Source: Protopterus annectens (taxonomy: Eukaryota > Chordata > Ceratodontiformes > Protopteridae). Taken from it: 64,000 nt of DNA. The notes under the pieces are model-generated. The model searched no databases and was not told the DNA's origin. It saw only the letters and a list, made by a program, of their open reading frames with translations. The stretch lies in contig NC_056725.1 of NCBI RefSeq assembly GCF_019279795.1, forward strand, positions 1,746,467,220 to 1,746,531,219, in the 5' to 3' direction. How positions within the stretch are numbered: the stretch's first letter is position 1; each line of letters begins with the position of its first letter. Of the stretch, positions 20,694 to 32,047 are shown piece by piece. Both the position numbers and the translations under genes were made by a program.

Positions 20694-20832
20694 GGATAGG
20701 GGCAGTTGGTGCTGTTCATAAATTCACACGCTAATACTGGCTATTTCTCCTGGTCTGTGAAGGAACAAGGGTAAGACATGACTAGGCTTGTAAAGGTCCT
20801 AGTAACATCCGATGATCCTATGAAATCCTATA

Positions 20833-21644
20833 CCTTGTGTTTGTGAGTCAGTCCCAGGTTAATTAAAACCATAACCACTGTGTTAATAGAGTTAAAACAT
20901 CATGTACAGGACACTGAAGTGTTAAATGATATATTACTTCTACTGTTAAAATTATTTTCTCAGCCTGTGAGTTACATTTACTGTCTTTTGTGCTAACTTT
21001 AATGACATTCCTTATGACTTCCTGTGTTTCATTATTTGAGCTACCCCAGATTTTGCCAAAACCTGCTAGAATTGTACAGTCAACCTCAGTTTCCCACTTC
21101 TGAATTAACTATTCTGTGCTGCTTTTTTATTCCCACCACAGTTATTTATTTTTTTCTGTTGTCCCTTACAACTAATTACACTTTTGCTCACTTTCCACTT
21201 GCACCATATCTCACTTTAAAACTCACATGATCTGTATACATTACTATTTACACTCTTAAAGGAAAAAAATATATTCCAATTGGCTACAACTATCCTTGTT
21301 TTTCCATTACAAGTTATTTTACTCTGGTGTTAGAATCATTGATACAGTTGTACCACTGCAACTGTTTAAATGAATGAATATGGGAATTGCTATCTTCACT
21401 GAATACCAGCAATCTCATATGTGTTGCCTGTATTAAGGCTCTGAAACATGTAAAAAGTCATTTAAATTGTCAAAGAAAAGCTAACACTTTACTTAGGAGA
21501 CTGTGCTATCTTTTTCATCTCACTAGGAAGAGAAAGAAGTGGTAAACAAATTCAAGTGGCAATCATGCCTCTCAACCTTCCCTCTCCAAAATGAGGAACC
21601 ATGTCCTTGCTGGCCGTCATAATGTGCAACAAATAAGCAAAATG
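20833..21644. other. No recognised gene
   Basis: AT-rich sequence without coding motif. Near 21567 the phrase atgcctctcaacctt resembles the MITE left terminus. Confidence 0.45.
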
Positions 21645-21830
21645 TCAAAGGGAGGGAGTATTTCCACCATAAACAGCTATGGGAAAGTAAATACATGCAC
21701 TGAATTCTTTTGGCAATAGGCGCAACCAAACTTTCAAATAACCACGAAAATAGCACTACCGCATTTTTAAGTACAGCATCCGAAAAACTTATAAAAAGTG
21801 GGACTTCAAGGTGCAGTAACACTTTAAAAG
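21645..21830 (+). repeat. Interspersed repeat pair, copy 2
   Basis: Same as 11962-12150: gggagggagtatttcc, aaacagctatgggaaagtaa, gcaataggcgcaaccaaact, gaaaaacttataaaaagtgg and gacttcaaggtgcagtaaca. Same strand. Family unknown. Confidence 0.7.
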
Positions 21831-23280
21831 AGCATGAGTGATGGTTAGGGCTAATGCCCTCAAGTAGTACAGAATGTTGTGTAGCCTCAAGTAACTTGTG
21901 CTCTTTTTTTTTCTTCTTCTTCAGCTGTTGCTCAGACAACCTTCTCTCTGTGTTCCTGTCAGGTAGATTCACAGTCATGATGGAAGATGCAATTAGAAGA
22001 AACACCTGACTGGATCCTCTAACTGAGCATTCCAGTATGACTTGAGAAGCAAAATGGAAAGATAAAAACTTAAATAAAAATAAAGCCGCTGTGGGGTAAA
22101 TCGGAAAATGTACACGCAAATGAGGTATGTTCTCAACTATGTACCACTTTTGCTGTATATTTTCTGATTTCAATTGAAACAGAAAAAAAGACATTTTTGT
22201 ACCAGGCTGTAGGGCTGCTTAAAAAAAAAAAAGTTGGGGGATGGGGGCGCGCTCCCCTGCGCCAAGGCCTAAATCCGCCATTGACATTGATATCTTTAGT
22301 TGCAAGGAAATTTACCATAAAATGACATGTTTTTGATCTAGAAATTTGACTTATTCCTTAAAGTCCTATGGAAGCTATGGAGCCTTGTATTACTGAGCTA
22401 AATCAATGAGTGTGAATTTCGGTAGCTGCATAATAAATATATAATAAAGTAGTGAGACGTGCAAGTGGTAAAATACGTGTTCAAAGAGCAAGTTATTAAC
22501 AGAAACAGACCAGACTTACCAAAAGCTGTAGACATAAGAAATGAGTAAAATCTGCTCACAGTTAAAGACCTCCAGTTAAGAAATTGGAAGTGTGTAATAT
22601 AAAATGTGAGTCAAACAAAATGGTGAACATAGAAAATAGAGAGAATTCAATGTGATTGTAATGGTGACAAGAAAGAAAGCAAGCCACCAGGTTCACATAA
22701 ATTATGATGCAATTGAAATTCAATCCATATGTATGTGGTGTGGCACACACATAACAACATTAAGTGTCCTGCATTTAATCAAATTTGTAGAGACTATAAT
22801 GGAAAGGACAATTTTTCAAAGATGCAGATAATCCAGACAGATGACTGGTCTGTGGTGCAGGTATACAAACCGGGTGAGTGTTAGTGTGTTTACAGTAACT
22901 TCAGCAAGTGTCATTTCAGGGAAAATGTTTTTCCAAAATCACTTTCACTGACAGTGGGAATCCTTTTTTCCACGGTTGTGTGACCCTGAAGTTGTCATAT
23001 TTAATCTGGGAGATATGGGGGGTGCAGGGGGACTTGCCTCCATGCAAAAAACTATTTTCCTCAGGGTTTTGGTGAAACTTTTTCATTGTTTTCACATTCA
23101 GGGAATTTGTTGTTGCGCTATCTATATGATTCCTACAAACCTTACAAACAAGGATACAGACTTCATGATAATCTCTCACCTTTGGTAAACTCATACAGTT
23201 TCAATAATGACATGAGTACACAAATTATAGAAAAGAAAACAAACCATTGTTACAATCTTTTTCATTAGTTTCCTGCAATA
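21831..23280. other. No recognised gene; G-rich repeat ends
   Basis: Two short phrases look like the ends of non-autonomous repeats: gttgggggatgggggcgcgc with a C-rich partner (22231-22262), and gatatggggggtgcaggggg (23012 region). A 223-codon minus-strand open frame (21523-22194) has low-complexity content (a lysine run) and no motif, and it overlaps the repeat at 21645-21830. I do not call it a gene. Confidence 0.45.
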
Positions 23281-24330
23281 TAATTTCTTTTTAAAAATAA
23301 CTCATCACTCCATCATTACATAAATTGTTCTACCTGCTCTTAGATTTCACTCTTCATCTACCTAGTCATCCTGAACATTATATTGTGTGTACTGTTTCCA
23401 CAGATTCTTCTCTCGCATCTTCCCTTTTCTAAAGATCCCACATCCAATTATTATGCCTACTTTAGAATACTCCTTGCTTCATTTATGGTTGGTTTAGATT
23501 TTGATTTCCATTTTCTATTGTTTTTTTGCCAGCCAATACATTAAACTTAATAAGACCTTACTGTGTCTAGGCAATTTAGATCCTGTTTTCCAATTCAAAA
23601 GAATACTTATATTTACAATCATTTGTTCCTCCAATATTTCTGACAAAGTACTCTTTAGGGAATTTTTACAATAAATCAACTTGTTATAGTCCTAAAAACA
23701 TGTTTTCAATTACACCTCTCTTTCCCATATCACCCCCAGCAATTCCTATCTACCCAAAAAAATATATTACATGATGTCTGCTATGGGTATAAAATACCCA
23801 CGCTAACATTTTCATGCAAAAATCCTAAACCTTCTGGACTTTGTTCCATAACTGGGAGCCCTATAGATGTCCCTATATATGTCCTTCTTTTGCATACCAT
23901 CTTTCCATTCTCCTTCTTCCCAATCTTTTCTAATCTCTTCTGAGTTTTAAATTTCTTGTATAATGTTTTATATGCCCTACTAATTATCTCTTTTAACAGC
24001 AACTTCTGTTTTAGACTCAACTGAAAATTCAACAGAAGATGTTTTTTCACAAAGCACTCCCCCATCCCTTTTATCTTTGCCTATACTCTGCTATCAATAC
24101 CTTGTAGGGAATGGCAGTCTTAAACCTTCAGTTCAAACTTCTACCCGGCCTCAACCCACTCTATTATCTTTCCCTCCACAGTTATTTCCTCCCAATACCT
24201 CTGTCCCATTGCTAATTTTCTCCAATAAATTCCAGTCACCATTTGTCTAATTTCTATTCCTCTACTTTTTTTTTCTACTGTTGGTGAAATCTCCTTTCTC
24301 GGTTCTTGTGTGTTTGTTTAGTTCTTAGAA
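23281..24330 (-). pseudogene. L1/Tx1-like LINE C-terminal remnant
   Basis: On the minus strand the frame 24065-23781 (KEIISRAYKTLYKKFKTQ, then QSPEGLGFLHENV) and the following broken frames (WKHVF-like zinc-knuckle region, KKNNRKWKSKSKP) parallel the better copy at 62560-63494 (KKVITRKWKSNSKLT, CWRCDGEERGNWKHI). Both belong to the part after RT in L1-clade ORF2, where a Cys-rich CxxC...H...C segment is expected. Heavily decayed. Confidence 0.5.
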
Positions 24331-24339
24331 TACTTTCTG

Positions 24340-25293
24340 CTACTTAATAATATAATATATTTTTTTAATTTCTCAAAGTCTTTTGGGTTTCTAATACCAC
24401 TCCAGGAATGGACCCCATTCCATAGTGAAAGTACGATTAAAATTCATGAAATTAGTATTGTTTCAATCTTTGAAGTCAGCCAGAAGTGCTCTTCGCAGTA
24501 CCCGCAATGTGCCCAGTAATGACTCCTTCTGCAATTTTTATGAGGTTACATGTACTGGTAACATATCTAAATATGATTGTAGATTCTTTTTTATAAGACC
24601 TGTTGCTCCTACTACTATTGGAAATGTCTGGGTATCTTTCTTTCACACTGCTCTCATTTCTGCCTGCAAATCCTGATATTTTATGACTTTGTCTCTCTCT
24701 GTATGCAAGACACTGTAGTCACTGAGTGTGGCAGTTTCAATGATCTATGCTACTTTTGTCTTCTTTTCATGGACCACTATATCCACTTTTCTAGTATCTA
24801 TCTTTTAAACTGTTGGTAATTGGTGGTCCCACATGATGTACACTTTATAATTTTCTATGATGCTTTGTGGCTCATGTTTCCAGTGATTTTTAAGCCACTT
24901 CAATACCATGTTTGCACAATCCCCAGTGCAACAGTCTTGACACATTTTATGCCTTTCAGTATAGAGTCCTTCTGCCATCAGTATGTCACACCCAGCAAAG
25001 AGGTGTGCAACTGTTTCCAGTTCAGTTTTACAAAACCTACATTTATCTGTTTCTCCCACACATTCAATGGACTTTGTAAACCAATGTGTATGTAGCCCAC
25101 TATCTTTTGCTGCCAATATTAACCTTTCATCCCTTGGTTTGAATTTGCCTCTCCTTAACCATTTCTGTGTTTGATCCTGAGCAACATGAGGCTCTTCCAG
25201 AAGTTTTCTACACTTGCAACTATATTTATGCATTTTCCACATTTCTTGCTGTGACACCCCACCACTGTCCCAATAATCAAGGAGCCTCAATCC
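24340..25293 (-). pseudogene. R2-superfamily LINE C-terminus: zinc knuckle and REL endonuclease
   Basis: The minus-strand frame 25290-24805 has KPRDERLILAAKDSGLHTHW, then CRFCKTELETVAHLFAGCD, a CxxC...H...C knuckle, then YTERHK, WKHEPQSIIENYKVYIMWDH. Downstream (24800-24450), after a stop, come KVDIVVHEKKTKVA, IETATLSDY, KVIKYQDLQAEMRA and PIVVGATG. This is the order of the C-terminus of R2/R4/NeSL/HERO-type LINEs with a restriction-enzyme-like endonuclease. At least two stops. The RT part of what seems to be the same element lies at 27980-29740, separated by inserted sequence. A second copy is at 51480-52090. Confidence 0.75.
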
Positions 25294-25745
25294 TCACCAC
25301 TGGCAACAGTGAGGGGTGTACACACTGGGAGGACAAGTACACACACCGTGAAGTGCAATTTCCCTTAAGACCACACAGAGACCACAAGCAGTCTGCAGCT
25401 GGTTTCTGCCTCTTTCTACAGATTCCCAATAAGACTCCTCACTGGCACAGCTATAGAGTTGAGATCTCAGCTGAGTGGTCAAGCCAGGACCTCCAGCACC
25501 CTCTCTGTTCAACCAGTGCTTCATGTTCCTGCCCAAGTATCTGACACACTCACTCTTTGAGATTTGATTTATACACAAACACACTTGGGAAAGGCTAGCA
25601 TGGGTTCACTAGCTATGACCCCCTTTTTGCCCAGACTATAAGGTAGTTTTCACTGCCAACAGCCACTACTTATCAGCTGCTTTAAGGTCCTTAGCAAAGG
25701 GTGTCCAATCTTATTTTGCAGTGTTACAGTTAACATTTAGCAGTT
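25294..25745. other. Unassigned sequence inside the R2-type element
   Basis: Open frames on both strands (91-125 codons) show no known motif. It separates the zinc-knuckle end from the RTE fragment, so it may be part of the insertion or a diverged linker. Confidence 0.4.
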
Positions 25746-26820
25746 AGCATTTAAGGTGGAGGTGGGATTACATCAAGGATCAATCCAAATGGTATCTTGA
25801 CCAAGGTCAGAAGGAGTTGCATTGTGTCTTTGTGGACTTAGAGAAAGCATATGACAGGGTGCTTAGAGAGGAGTTGTGGTATTGTATGAGGAAGTCAGGA
25901 GTGTCAGAGAAGTATGCAAGAGTGGTACAGGATATGTATGAGGGTAGTGTGACAGCGGTAAGGTCTGCGATGGAAGTGACGATGCATTTAAGGTGGAGGT
26001 GGGATTACATCAAGGATCAGCTCTGAACCCTTTCTTATTTACAATGGTGATGGACAGGTTGACAGGCGAGATCAAACAGGAGTCCCCGTGGACTATGATG
26101 TTTGCAGATGGGATTGTGATCTATAGTGAGAGTAGGGAGCAGGTGGAGGAGACCCTGGAGAGGTGGAGATATGCTCTAGAGAGAAGAGGAATGAAAGTCA
26201 GCAGGACTAAGACAGAATATATATGTGTGAATGAGAGGGAGGATAGAGGAATGGTGAGGATGCAGGGAGTAGAGATGGCGAAGGTGGATGAGTTTAAATA
26301 CTTGGGATCAACAGTTCAGAGTAACGGTGAGTATAGAAGAGAGGTGAAGAAGTACCAGTAAGAGTGAAAGGGAAGGTTTACAAGAGGGTAGTGAGACCAG
26401 CTCTGTTATATGGGTTGGAGACAGTGGCATTGACAAAAAGGCAGGAGTTGGAGCTTGATGTGGTAGAGCTGAAGATGTTAAAATTTGCACTGGGTATGAC
26501 GAGGATGGACAGGATTAGGAATAAGTATATTAGAGGGTCAGCCCAGGTTGGAAGGTTTGGAGACAAAGCCAGAGAGGCAAGATTGCGTTGGTTTGGACAT
26601 GTGCTGAGGAGGAATGCAGAGTATATTGGGAAAAAATGCTAAGGATGAAGCTGCCAGGTAACAGGAAAAGAGGAAGGCCTAAGATAAGGTTTATGGATGT
26701 GGCAAGAGAGAACATGCAGGTGGTTGGTGTGACAGAGCAAGATGCAAAGGACAGGGAGAAATGGAAACAGTTGATCTGCTGTGGCGACCCCTAATGGGAG
26801 CAGCCGCAAGAAGAAGAAAG
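25746..26820 (+). mobile_element. RTE-clade LINE, 3' fragment with internal duplication
   Basis: Frames 25817-26026, 25993-26361 and 26364-26642 give [14 protein letters not shown] (motif A), [12 protein letters not shown] (motif B), MMFADGIVIYSES (motif C with FADG instead of FADD), GMKVSRTKTEYICV, KYLGSTVQSNGE and RLRWFGHVLRRN. The end cgacccctaatgggagcagc with gaagaagaaag is the RTE 3' end. About 37 bp (gcatttaaggtggaggtggg, then attacatcaaggatca) appear at 25746-25783 and again at 25983-26020. The first copy is out of place, so the 5' junction was rearranged. Same family as 37340-40225. It splits the R2-type element. Confidence 0.85.
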
Positions 26821-27965
26821 GTTTAAATATATGTAATAATAAATAATAAAGGAACAAGAAAATACTCAGTAAATAATCACAGTTACTTCAGAGTTCAAAA
26901 TCACAGAAAATATTTAAAATAACATTGCAGGACAGTCTCAAATAAATAAAGAAAACATCTAAGCTATACTTCACTATATTCCTAACTATATCTAAGAGAA
27001 ATTACTGTACCTTAGGCTTACTTACTCATAGCAAGGCAAGACAGATGTGGTGAGTGGGTTTTCCAGCTGATGTCAGGGCAAAGACAAATACAGAATACTC
27101 AGTCTCTTTCTGAGAGTTCTTAAATTAATACCTCAAATAATGCTGCTGGGATACTTGCAGGATGACATCACTTCTTGTCATCTGACTATCAGTTCCCAGG
27201 CTCACAATCATTGATTTTAGCATCTACCTGTGAAAACACATATACCTTAGATCTTTTGGCAAATGGTGGAAGTTGTAAAATATTTTACATTCCTCCACAT
27301 TTAAAGGCAATACAAAAAACTTCTACTTCTAGACATTGTCTCCTGTTGCACTGAAACTGTGTTAAGTTGCCAGAAGATTAATATAGATAGACTCCAAGTT
27401 CAATATTAAAAATTTTAATCCAGCCATTCAAAGCTACAACAGGAACAGAAAACATCAGTACAACAGGAACAGTCCTTATCACATCCACTAACTCTGTCTT
27501 CCTCCTTTTGCCTTCTTCTATCTCCAAGTAGCGGCAAAAGACCAGAACGCAACAAACTGAAAGAGAACATCTATTTTATTATCTGGTTATAAAGTAATTT
27601 AAGTTTTCAGCTATTCTTCTGAAATTAACTTCTTGCATTTCAGTCCCCATTGTTAAAATACATATACATCTAAACAGTTACAATAGTGTATATACATTTC
27701 TACTCAGTATTTTACAAAATATCTCTTCCGCACATCTGTACAATATGATATACAGTTCTAATACAGTTGTAACACAAGCAATTGCATCACTCTGATATTC
27801 ATAAATGACACACAACCATTTACAAAATTCCAGACAGCTGGGCTGTCAGTATCTCCTTCTGTCACACTTCTGTATAAGTCATATTAATATTCAAATGACA
27901 TATAATTATTTACAAAATTCCAGATAGCTGGGCTGGCATTATCTCCTTTTGTTACATTTATGTTC
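26821..27965. other. Unassigned insertion with a ~90-bp tandem duplication
   Basis: AT-rich. Two adjacent units near 27805-27870 and 27894-27965 share aatgacacacaaccatttac-like and acaaaattccaga-agctgg-like phrases and end in tctccttctgtcacactt-like text. No family recognised. It lies between the two parts of the R2-type LINE. Confidence 0.45.
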
Positions 27966-27979
27966 TCATCTTGTCCTTC

Positions 27980-29740
27980 ACCTTATATTCTTTCTTTTGT
28001 TTTTGGCACATTCAGTTGCTACCTGATTTTTATTTACTTCTGGTTTGACTTCCATTCCTGCTTGACGCCGATATGCTTCTGCTAAATTAAGCAGAGAAGT
28101 AATTTTGATTTATTCTCCTCATATTTCAAAACTTTCACTATGTTTGGGTTTTGTGAGGTCAGCAGATATGTGTGCAGTCCCACGACTGTGATCTATACAT
28201 GCAGTCAATTTCAAGGAGGCCCATCCCTTCATAATGGGGACTATATAATCTTGATATGCACTGTTTTTTATAATTCATTTGGTGAGCATAAAACATCCTT
28301 TTTTTTTCCTGTCTAATCTATCTAACACGTTTTGGGGCCAGTCAATCACTCCAAAACTGTAAGTTAGGACAGGAAGAGCAAATGGCTTATAGCTTGAATT
28401 TTGTTCCTAGATGTCAACACTGTTTTCAGGATTAACTTAAGTCTTCTAAAGTATTCCTTACTAAGTTTTGTTTGCATTTGTTCATCTTTTATTGTTGATC
28501 CTTCATCAATTCCCAAATATTTATACACTTCCTCTTGCTCAAGTTCTTTTATATCACGTTCTTCTCCCAAACTGATGTTTTCTTGATGTTGCACTTTTCT
28601 TGCTTTAAAGGCTGCTTTTGCACATTTATCAAGACCAAATGACATTCTTATATCATCTGAAAAAGTTTTGACAACTTGCAGTTCTCTTTCAGTTCCTCAT
28701 CTGATGAGCTACAGTTTAACATCATCAACAAGGAGAAAATGATAAGTCTTTACACTTTGTTGTTTTTTAGGAGCCAAATTATAGCCATGGCCTAAGCTGT
28801 TAAGTAGACAGCTTAATTGGTTAAGGGCAAGACAGAATAACAGTGGTGACAGAGTGTCACCCTGGAATATCCCTCTTTGAATTTTTATCCCTGGAATAAT
28901 AATTTGTCCTTTATCATGGCTTAATTGCAAAATAGTCTGCCACTGTTTCATGGTCTCTGTATTGTAGTCAATCAGTGTTGGGTGTGTTATTCATATTTAA
29001 GCACTCTTTTATCCATGAATATGGGATACTATCAAATGCCTTTTTTATAGTCAATCCATGCCATACTTGGATTCGTCCCCTTTTAACAGCTCTCGACTAT
29101 GACTTTATTTAACAACAAATGATCCTTTGTTCCATATTACTTTCTTTTATTGCCCTTTTGTTCTACTGCCATAACTGAGTTTTCCAAATGACTATAAACT
29201 CTGTCGGCATCAATTCCAGTGTATAGTTTATACGTTGTCACAAGGCAAGTTATTGGCCTATAGTTTTTAGTTTAGCCTGCAGGTTCACTCTTAAGTGGGA
29301 GCATTGTTTTTCCTGTTGTTAGCCAGGTTGGTGTCTGTTCAGTGTGTGCATATAAATAGTTCTTACTCGTAGATAAATCTTAGTCCAAAGATGTTAATAC
29401 TTTTAACCAGAAGTTAGATACTGCATTTGGGCCCGGGGCCTTCCAGTTGGAGGCTTTTCTTAACTTTGTTTCAATCTCTCTGGATGTTACTTCATCCCAT
29501 TTCATATCCTGTACCTTTAAACTTTTTATTATTTCTTTTACTTCCATCCATTTAGCATCTTTGTTATGTTCCACATAATCTTCATAAATACTTCTCCAAA
29601 ATATATCTATTTTTTCTGTATGGTCATTGTTATTCTTCTTAAGGATCTGCATACAAAATTTAATTATTTCCTTATTTTTTGAATTCCTCCATATCATCAT
29701 CATGCCTTTACAATTGTTTTGTAATTTTCTGCACATTTTA
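27980..29740 (-). pseudogene. R2-superfamily LINE reverse transcriptase region
   Basis: On the minus strand, 29736-29380 has EIETKLRKASNWKAPGPNAV, the usual entry to RT. The frame 28951-28709 has RGIFQGDTLSPLLFCLALNQ (motif B) and FLLVDDVKL (motif C, VDD). The frame 28645-28364 has MSFGLDKCAKAAFKARK, YKYLGIDEGSTI and RRLKLILKTVL. Further down (28360-28140) LPVLTYSFGVIDWPQ, LDRLDRKKRMF and YEGMGLLEI appear in broken frames. These are hallmarks of RT plus thumb in R2/R4/NeSL-like LINEs. A TGA and several shifts interrupt it. The 5' end is truncated near 29740. Confidence 0.75.
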
Positions 29741-29744
29741 AGTA

Positions 29745-29960
29745 TATGAACCTTAACCCCATAGTTGTAAAGTATTCCTTCAAATCAGGGAATCCTAAAC
29801 CTCCTTGTTCTTTCAGAAGAAACAATGTATCCCACTCAACTCTTGCTGCCTTCGTCTCCCAAATAAAGTCCTTCAACTCTGTTTTTTTAATCCTTTGTTG
29901 TCCGGGTTAGTCCCAGTAGTCTAGCAGCTTCTTTTCAGGGGAGACCCAAGGTGGTATTTA
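29745..29960 (-). pseudogene. L1-like LINE fragment
   Basis: Minus-strand frame gives ELKDFIWETKAARVEWDTLF, then LLKEQGGLGFPDLKEYF. GGLGFPDLxxYY is a common motif after RT in L1/Tx1-clade ORF2. Short and abutting the R2-type element. Confidence 0.5.
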
Positions 29961-31180
29961 TACTACTACGAGAAGTTTGGTCAGGCCTTCATTGAACTTC
30001 CTCTATGATCAATTCTAATCTGTATTCATGGAAGTGCTAGCCGCAAATATGTGTGCACATCCCGTTCCTAGTGCAGTGGTGGCTGGGAGGACAGTGTGTA
30101 AGATGAAAGATTCAGTGCAGGCAGCGGAGGCAAATGCCAGCTCTAAGGAAGAGTTTACAGATATTGTAGAATACTTGGAAATTTTATTTTGGCAGCAGAT
30201 TTTGGCAAGACAATTGAGTTGACCAGTGAAGAATGTATAGTTACAGGCCTCCAATTGGGAGGGTTGCTGGGTGATTACTGAAGCACTTAATCAACCAAAG
30301 TGAATCAGATAATGAAGTCTTCTGGGGACAATATTATTGATAAAAGGAAGAAACAGAAATAAGACTAAAAGAAGTTCATATACAGATGAAGAAAACATAT
30401 GCGGAGACAGTAGCAACTAAACAAGAAATGCAGAATGAAAAGGAAAAAAAATGTTAAAAAATTGTGGTAAGAATACAAAGTAAAAATATCCAGGAAATGT
30501 ACTGATATGAGGTATGGGACAATTCAGTATTACCCTTGGGAGTGAAAACACAAGAGGTAAGAGCTTTCCATTTTGATTAACAAAGACATTTTATGACATT
30601 TATTTTGAAACTGTACAAAGTAAGGAAACATTTCTATGTGAGTACAAGAAAAGGCAGAATAACAATCTGTGGAATGACTCTTGTGTCTTCCCAAGACACT
30701 GCTACTCATTTTGTCTGGATGAAGTAATGTGGCAGCTGCTGCAGAAAATTACACGGCACAAGACTTGCCGTACCCCTAAGTATGCTTTTTATTGGAACCT
30801 CTCTTCAACAGATAGCAACCTGCAATTAAAAGCCACAAGAACCTGTACTTTTTTACTGTGAAACTGAACTTTGTACAGGTGCTGACCTAGCGTGCACATA
30901 CTTTGACAATATCTCTTCCCTCACTTTTTCTCTCTACTATATTTGTAATAATGCAGCACATCTAAAACTAATTGTTTTTCCATGTCCCAATTTTATATGA
31001 CTGATGTGCCTAACTTAATTTACCTTAAAACACCTTCTCCCCAGTTATTATTAAAACCCAATTTTAGTTTGAACACAAATACTATCAGAAAAGAGAGAGA
31101 CTGCTTTCTCAAAGTACAAACAACTACAGTCTGCTTTGTAACTTCACTCCTACCTTCTGGTTTCACTGATTGTTTTTCTT
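29961..31180. other. Mostly unassigned; possibly 5' part of the L1-like element
   Basis: Plus-strand wording near 30350-30520 is rich in Lys, Glu and Gln (KKTYAETVATKQEMQNEKEK). It could be an L1-like coding remnant or simply A-rich sequence. A 64-codon frame (30028-30222) has no known motif. Confidence 0.35.
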
Positions 31181-31195
31181 AGTACCCTCAACAAC

Positions 31196-31731
31196 GTGCC
31201 ATGGAGACTGATAAAACTAAACAATACAGATTATGAGATAATTATGAAAATAATGCAGAAAATTTTTGAAAATAAGATGCAATATATAATGGAGGAAAAT
31301 GTATATGGTATGAAAGGAAAAGGATGTCAAGATTTATTAATGACAATGAGAGAAACAGTAGATGATATTGTGAATAAGAAAGAAGAGATCAAACTTATGG
31401 TAGGTTATATTAATAAAGTGCTTAACTCAATAAAACAGGATATGTTTGACATAATGGACATGTAAAATATTAATAAAAAAATTAAACAAGTGTTTATTAC
31501 AACATATAACAACAATAAGGTAAGAGTTTTAGTAAACAGTTATGCCAAGAAACAGATGTGAATAATGATATAAGACAAGGATGTCCCATGAGTAGTATTT
31601 TATTTACTTTAGTTATAAATATAATACTTACAGAAATTAATCCAAAAATGAAGTATACAAAATATACAATTAATTTGGGTGTTGAAGTTCCAGTTATGAT
31701 GTCATACACAGATGACATGTTTATAATTACT
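31196..31731 (+). pseudogene. L1-like LINE, RT part, left of the PLE
   Basis: The frame 31196-31465 begins MPWRLIKLNNTDYEIIMKIM, then ENVYGMKGKG and KVLNSIKQDM, matching the L1-clade sequence LNTDYKI to the KAFD-like motif A region. After a stop, RQGCPMSSILFTLVINIIL (motif B) and MSYTDDMFIIT (motif C, YTDD) follow near 31585-31735. Motif A is degenerate. The element continues on the other side of the PLE at 36121-37130. Confidence 0.6.
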
Positions 31732-31943
31732 TAAAATGGAGGATGGATGAGCGAAGTTCTGATTTATTTGGTGGATTGTTTAAAGGAAACAAATATGAAC
31801 TTAAAGACAAATGTAAAGGAATAGGAGACACAATTACAACAGTTGGAATACAATTCTCCATGAAAGAAATATCTGTTGCAGGGATACATTTTGATAAAGA
31901 TAGCAACTGAATGGATGGACATTATATTAAAGGAATTAAAGGA
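31732..31943 (+). repeat. Left copy of the ~211-bp duplication flanking the PLE
   Basis: Matches 35910-36120 with about two differences: gagcgaag versus gagtgaag, and gcagggatac versus gcaggatac. The duplicated text belongs to the interrupted L1-like element (wording such as GYILIKIATEWMDIILKELK). It is followed at 31944 by PLE sequence in the left copy only. Confidence 0.9.
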
Positions 31944-32002
31944 AAACTGCAAGGAACCACCACGACTTAAAATCCACACTTTAATTGTTGTTATTAAAAG
32001 AA

Positions 32003-32047
32003 AAACAAACACTTTCACGCACCATCCCGGTGCGCTTCATCAGGTTA
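32003..32047 (-). ncRNA. Hammerhead-ribozyme-like motif of the PLE
   Basis: Minus strand: CTGATGA (32043-32037), then a stem of cgcacc/ggtgcg around a gggat loop, then GAAA (32016-32013). Short flanking aac and gtt could form stem I. A minimal stem III would be g-tg-t followed by a TT cleavage dinucleotide, as in the short type I hammerheads described in PLEs. One extra base lies at the base of stem II (agcgcacc against ggtgcgt), so the fit is imperfect. Activity untested; name from core sequence and context. Confidence 0.5.

Larger units (their letters stand above)
17110..20832 (+). mobile_element. CR1-like LINE, long degenerate copy
   Basis: Order on the plus strand: end of an ORF1 with esterase-like motif, endonuclease, RT, C-terminal domain, 3' UTR ending in catccgatgatcctatgaaa. 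Frames are broken many times (detailed below). A composite SINE in minus orientation interrupts the 3' region at 20459-20693, with the 13-bp duplication ggataggggcagt on each side (20446-20458 and 20694-20706). The family matches the elements at 43075-47040 and 47906-50215. CR1 elements encode an ORF1 with a PHD-like and/or esterase domain and an ORF2 with EN and RT. Confidence 0.85.

Noticed and set aside
21523-22194. 223-codon minus-strand open frame
   Set aside because: It overlaps an interspersed repeat and a low-complexity lysine run, and has no recognisable motif.
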